NCBI GenBank assembly: GCA_036419695.1
Contig: CP143946.1
Span: 4,272,001 to 4,336,000 of the forward strand
Source: [Clostridium] symbiosum
GTDB lineage: Bacteria; Bacillota; Clostridia; Lachnospirales; Lachnospiraceae
Length of the DNA stretch: 64,000 nucleotides
Direction: 5' to 3'
Of the stretch, positions 61,156 through 64,000 are shown piece by piece. A program made the position numbers and the translations under genes. Within the stretch, counting starts at the first letter, position 1; each line of letters begins with the position of its first letter. The notes under the pieces were generated by a model, which was given only the letters and a program-made list of their open reading frames with translations, was not told the DNA's origin and ran no database searches.

Positions 61156-62490
61156 CTATCTGATAAAACCTGCTATTGCAAAAAGAATGGCCGCAATCAC
61201 CGCTCCTGACAAGACATAGGGCGCAATGGCCTTAATCTGGTTCACATTGGGAACTCCCGTACCGGCAGCCGTCATAAATACCGCATCCGAGTAAAAACAG
61301 AACTGGCTTCCAAATGCAATCCCGGACATAATGGCCGCAATAATCAGGGAAGGATTCATTCCGAAATTCAGTGCCATCGGCATAAATATCGGAGCTACAA
61401 TTACAACCAGAGGCCAGAAGCTTCCCGATGCAAAAGCAATAAATGCAACGAGCAGAAATGCGATAACCGGTAATACTGTAGCCGGTATTAGCGCCCCCAG
61501 TATATCAATCATGTATTCTGAAAAGCCCAGATTCGTATTTACAGCCGTCATCATGAACGCCAGGGCCACGACAAAACTCACGCTAGCCATGGAATAAATT
61601 CCATTAAATGCAGTTTCTATAAATTCTTTCGGAGACATGATTTTCTGACCGATATACAATACCGCCTGGGCTACTAATGCCGCCAGAAGGCCATGAATCA
61701 GTTCATTATCACACAAAATCATCGTGACAATCAGCACAAGCATTGGGAGTAAAAAGTTAATAGGTGAAGATGGAACCGCCCCGTCGCTCTCCTCCGCTCT
61801 TGCCTCATCAGAAGGCACCAGAGTTGAACCGCCTGCCGCCACTCTGTCATATGCCTCCTTCATTCCTCCCAATTTGGGCAGCAGCTCATAGCCGAATAAA
61901 AGACAGATAATCAGTGCAACTATCGGGTAAAACATAAAAGGAAGAGCCTTTACATAATCGGAAAATTCCAATCCGTAATCCTTGAAAACGCCGATTCCAA
62001 AGGCTGCCCAGCTGCTGAACGGAATCAGTACACAGACACAAGAGCCGGTACAGTTGACCGTGTATGCCAGATGCTCCCTCGGCACCTTGTATTCATCCGT
62101 TATATTTTTCATAGCGGAGGATACTGCCAGTGCGTTTAAATAATCATCGATAAAAACGATTACGCCGAGAATCCAGGTAAATAATAAAGCTCTGTCTTTG
62201 GTACTCGCTGCTTTCCGGATCATATTTCTAAACCCCAGCATTGCACCGGATTTTTCCAGCAGTGCAATGAGCGCGCCGGAACCTACGAGAATCAGAAGAA
62301 TAAACTGGAAAGAACCATTTGCCAGAGCTTCATACATAATGTTGATATAGCCTGTAAAAAACCCTTTCCCATACAAAATGACTGCGCCGATAAATGATGA
62401 AAGTAACAGCATTTCCGGCATTTTCCTAGTAATTGTGGCCCCCACCAGCAATACTACAATCGGGATACACGATAAGATACCAAACCCCAT
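61156..62490 (-). CDS. NhaC-family Na+/H+ antiporter-like transporter
   Basis: The 444-aa protein has about 12 membrane helices and the family pattern FIDDYLNALAVSSAMKNITD near residue 115, CVCVLIPFSSWAAFGIGV near residue 152, and FASGSFWPLVVIVAPIFMP near residue 355. Some NhaC-family proteins exchange organic acids or amines rather than only sodium and protons. Coupling to an amidohydrolase favours an organic substrate here, by inference. It heads a two-gene operon divergent from a LuxR regulator. Confidence 0.85.
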   Translation of the reverse strand: MGFGILSCIPIVVLLVGATITRKMPEMLLLSSFIGAVILYGKGFFTGYINIMYEALANGSFQFILLILVGSGALIALLEKSGAMLGFRNMIRKAASTKDRALLFTWILGVIVFIDDYLNALAVSSAMKNITDEYKVPREHLAYTVNCTGSCVCVLIPFSSWAAFGIGVFKDYGLEFSDYVKALPFMFYPIVALIICLLFGYELLPKLGGMKEAYDRVAAGGSTLVPSDEARAEESDGAVPSSPINFLLPMLVLIVTMILCDNELIHGLLAALVAQAVLYIGQKIMSPKEFIETAFNGIYSMASVSFVVALAFMMTAVNTNLGFSEYMIDILGALIPATVLPVIAFLLVAFIAFASGSFWPLVVIVAPIFMPMALNFGMNPSLIIAAIMSGIAFGSQFCFYSDAVFMTAAGTGVPNVNQIKAIAPYVLSGAVIAAILFAIAGFIR

Positions 62491-62752
62491 ACAAATACCT
62501 CCTCTTTTTTTCCCTACTTATATTGCAACTAATATAAAACTGGAACCGGTTTATTATGTAATAAATTACCACTTTTTTATTAAATTGCAATTTGTTGTAA
62601 TTTATGCTACAATATTTTCTGTAAATATTCAATTATTATTTTATAATTATTTCATATAATAATTATTATTTATTTCTATAAATAATTATTTTTTATACTT
62701 AAAATACTCATTTTCTACTTACGTATTTATCAGTTTGGATGTCTTTCCAACC

Positions 62753-62770
62753 GGGGGGGGAATTGTCATG
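62753..62770 (+). promoter_or_regulatory. Poly-G8 ribosome site of the LuxR gene
   Basis: A run of eight G (62753-62760) is the only ribosome-site-like sequence, 7 nt before ATG 62768. Homopolymer slippage here would change translation strength. The rest of 62491-62752 is very AT-rich promoter DNA without a gene. Confidence 0.55.
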
Positions 62771-63619
62771 GAACTTAACGAATACTGCCTGCTGAATGAA
62801 TTAATATACAGTATCTATACAGAGGGAAATTTTGAGGTGCTGTGCCGGATCTTGCTAAAGCGCCTGAAACATTTTATTAAATGCTCCTATGCCAGTGTTC
62901 TTTTAGCCGATTTGAATCATGAAGGCCATCTCTGCCATCCGATTTGCGAACCGGAGAGCTTTATCGAGGCTGAAAAACGTTATCTTCAGTACGAAGAGCA
63001 GGATCACCTGCTCTGGATGAGTTACTCCCCTCAGACTATGGTCTTCAGGGACAGCCAGGCTCTCTCAGACTCGAAGCGGCTGTCCTCCAGAATCTACAGG
63101 GACTGTTACTCTCACTATGATATTTTTGATACATTACAGATGAATCTGACTTATAATTCTCATTTTCTGGGATGTGTGACCCTCTACAGGACGAAACATG
63201 AGTCTCAGTTCACCGATCTGGATGTACTGTATCTGAGACTTCTCAGCATTCATCTGAACTGTGTATTCTATCATCGTTACTATCTGGCCTCGTCACCGGA
63301 GTCCCGAAAAGAAACCGCATTGGAAATACATAGCTCACCAAACGGTTCCTGCCATCCTCAAATTCAATGCCTTCTAACAAAACGGGAACATGAAATTGCG
63401 GATTACGTTCAGAAAGGCTGTGGTAATGCAGACATTGCCGGGGCATTAAACATCACGGAGCATACTCTCAATAAACATCTGCAAAATATCTACAGGAAAT
63501 TGAATATTTCCTCCCGCTGGGAGTTACTCTCATATTTAAACCGTCTTTCAGATCAATCGCAATCTGTCTGCGCTGAAATTAACATGAATAATTTACATAC
63601 TGATTACTGCCATTTATAA
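62768..63619 (+). CDS. LuxR-family HTH transcriptional regulator
   Basis: The 283-aa protein has an N-terminal ~190-residue sensor-like region (GAF-like layout, not assigned further). A C-terminal LuxR helix-turn-helix follows: LTKREHEIADYVQKGCGNADI and HTLNKHLQNIYRKLNISSRW. ATG 62768 is chosen, with G8 as ribosome site. It is divergent from the NhaC/amidohydrolase operon and is its likely regulator. Confidence 0.87.
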   Translation: MELNEYCLLNELIYSIYTEGNFEVLCRILLKRLKHFIKCSYASVLLADLNHEGHLCHPICEPESFIEAEKRYLQYEEQDHLLWMSYSPQTMVFRDSQALSDSKRLSSRIYRDCYSHYDIFDTLQMNLTYNSHFLGCVTLYRTKHESQFTDLDVLYLRLLSIHLNCVFYHRYYLASSPESRKETALEIHSSPNGSCHPQIQCLLTKREHEIADYVQKGCGNADIAGALNITEHTLNKHLQNIYRKLNISSRWELLSYLNRLSDQSQSVCAEINMNNLHTDYCHL

Positions 63620-63625
63620 AACACC

Positions 63626-63685
63626 AACAATAAAAAGGAATTGACCAAAGCCCTCCCGGCATTGTGTCAATTCCTTTTTATTGTT
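63626..63685. terminator. Shared terminator of LuxR and small-protein genes
   Basis: Perfect 20-bp arms (AACAATAAAAAGGAATTGAC and complement) around a 20-nt loop lie between converging genes, with T-rich arms on both strands. Confidence 0.85.
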
Positions 63686-63706
63686 CGGTAATGAATCAAC
63701 CGGTTT

Positions 63707-63946
63707 TCACCAGTCGAATTTTTGTCTCGGTTTTTTATCTTTAAATGATTTTTTAGCCGAATCCAGTGATTCTTCAATGGCTGTAAACATCTTTTCCACT
63801 TGTTCGTCCGTGTAACTGTACTGATTTTTATTAGAAAGATTCTCCAGACGCTCTATTGCGTCAATTACTTTATTCACGCGCTCTTTCGATAAACGGAGGA
63901 AGTTTTCGTTTTTCCTGTTGGTTTCCTTTTTTTGCGGTTCAGCCAT
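63707..63946 (-). CDS. Small charged protein, function unknown
   Basis: The 79-aa cytoplasmic, highly charged and largely helical protein carries a region of coiled-coil type (RLSKERVNKVIDAIERLENL) and a basic C-terminus (KKPRQKFDW). GAAGGG lies before the ATG. I recognise no family, but the composition and ribosome site look genuine. The last 54 bases of the window are its upstream region. Confidence 0.65.
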   Translation of the reverse strand: MAEPQKKETNRKNENFLRLSKERVNKVIDAIERLENLSNKNQYSYTDEQVEKMFTAIEESLDSAKKSFKDKKPRQKFDW

Positions 63947-64000
63947 CTCATTATCCCTTCTTCCTCTCTATCGTACCGGTGCCTGCGATTATAATTCCTG

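Overview
The window looks like chromosome from an endospore-forming Lachnospiraceae-type Clostridium. The evidence is a spoIIID orthologue, clostridial cell-wall/choline-binding repeat proteins, type III glutamine synthetase, DUF4250 and DUF815 genes, strong AGGAGG-type ribosome sites and sigma-A promoters, and a base composition near 50% GC. The species cannot be fixed from sequence alone, although [Clostridium] symbiosum-like organisms fit. No rRNA, tRNA or CRISPR was seen.

Layout. 1-5.8 kb: a tyrosine recombinase running off the left edge, two surface-polysaccharide genes (CapD/WbpM-type dehydratase, O-antigen-ligase-like protein) and a DUF305 lipoprotein. 6-14.7 kb: a surface-decoration block. 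Two secreted repeat proteins face each other as an inverted pair, with an IS200/IS605 remnant between them. They are followed by a choline kinase/cytidylyltransferase fusion (LicC-LicA type, with an N-terminal winged helix) and a GH25 lysozyme with choline-binding-type repeats. 15-21 kb: glnN, fba, thrC and sfsA, with a MITE-like insertion flanked by an 8-bp direct repeat. 21-26 kb: feoA-feoB, with feoB split by a 2.76-kb element carrying a serine recombinase and a Sel1-repeat gene. 26-36.5 kb: a minus-strand run of two-component system, membrane protein, ABC exporter, nfo and a YdjI-YdjG-YdjH-like SPFH/zinc-ribbon/TPM trio. 37-47 kb: polyphosphate genes (ppk, ppx), a DUF815 ATPase, pheA, plsC, cls, and a DUF4250/pseudopilin pair. 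47-51.4 kb: LexA-controlled dinB and two polysaccharide deacetylases. 51.6-56.4 kb: a ureohydrolase, an IclR regulator, a glutaminase and an NRAMP-like transporter, tied together by a shared 15-bp operator-like sequence. 56.5-64 kb: small lipoproteins, a GNAT protein, spoIIID, and an amidohydrolase/NhaC pair with a divergent LuxR regulator.

The strongest unusual item is the feoB-interrupting element. Rejoining its ends gives back an in-frame 698-codon feoB and a dyad-symmetric attP directly beside the recombinase gene. Next are the candidate IclR/ureohydrolase/glutaminase/NRAMP nitrogen regulon, the inverted repeat-protein pair with near-identical 5' leaders, and two families of palindromic intergenic DNA.
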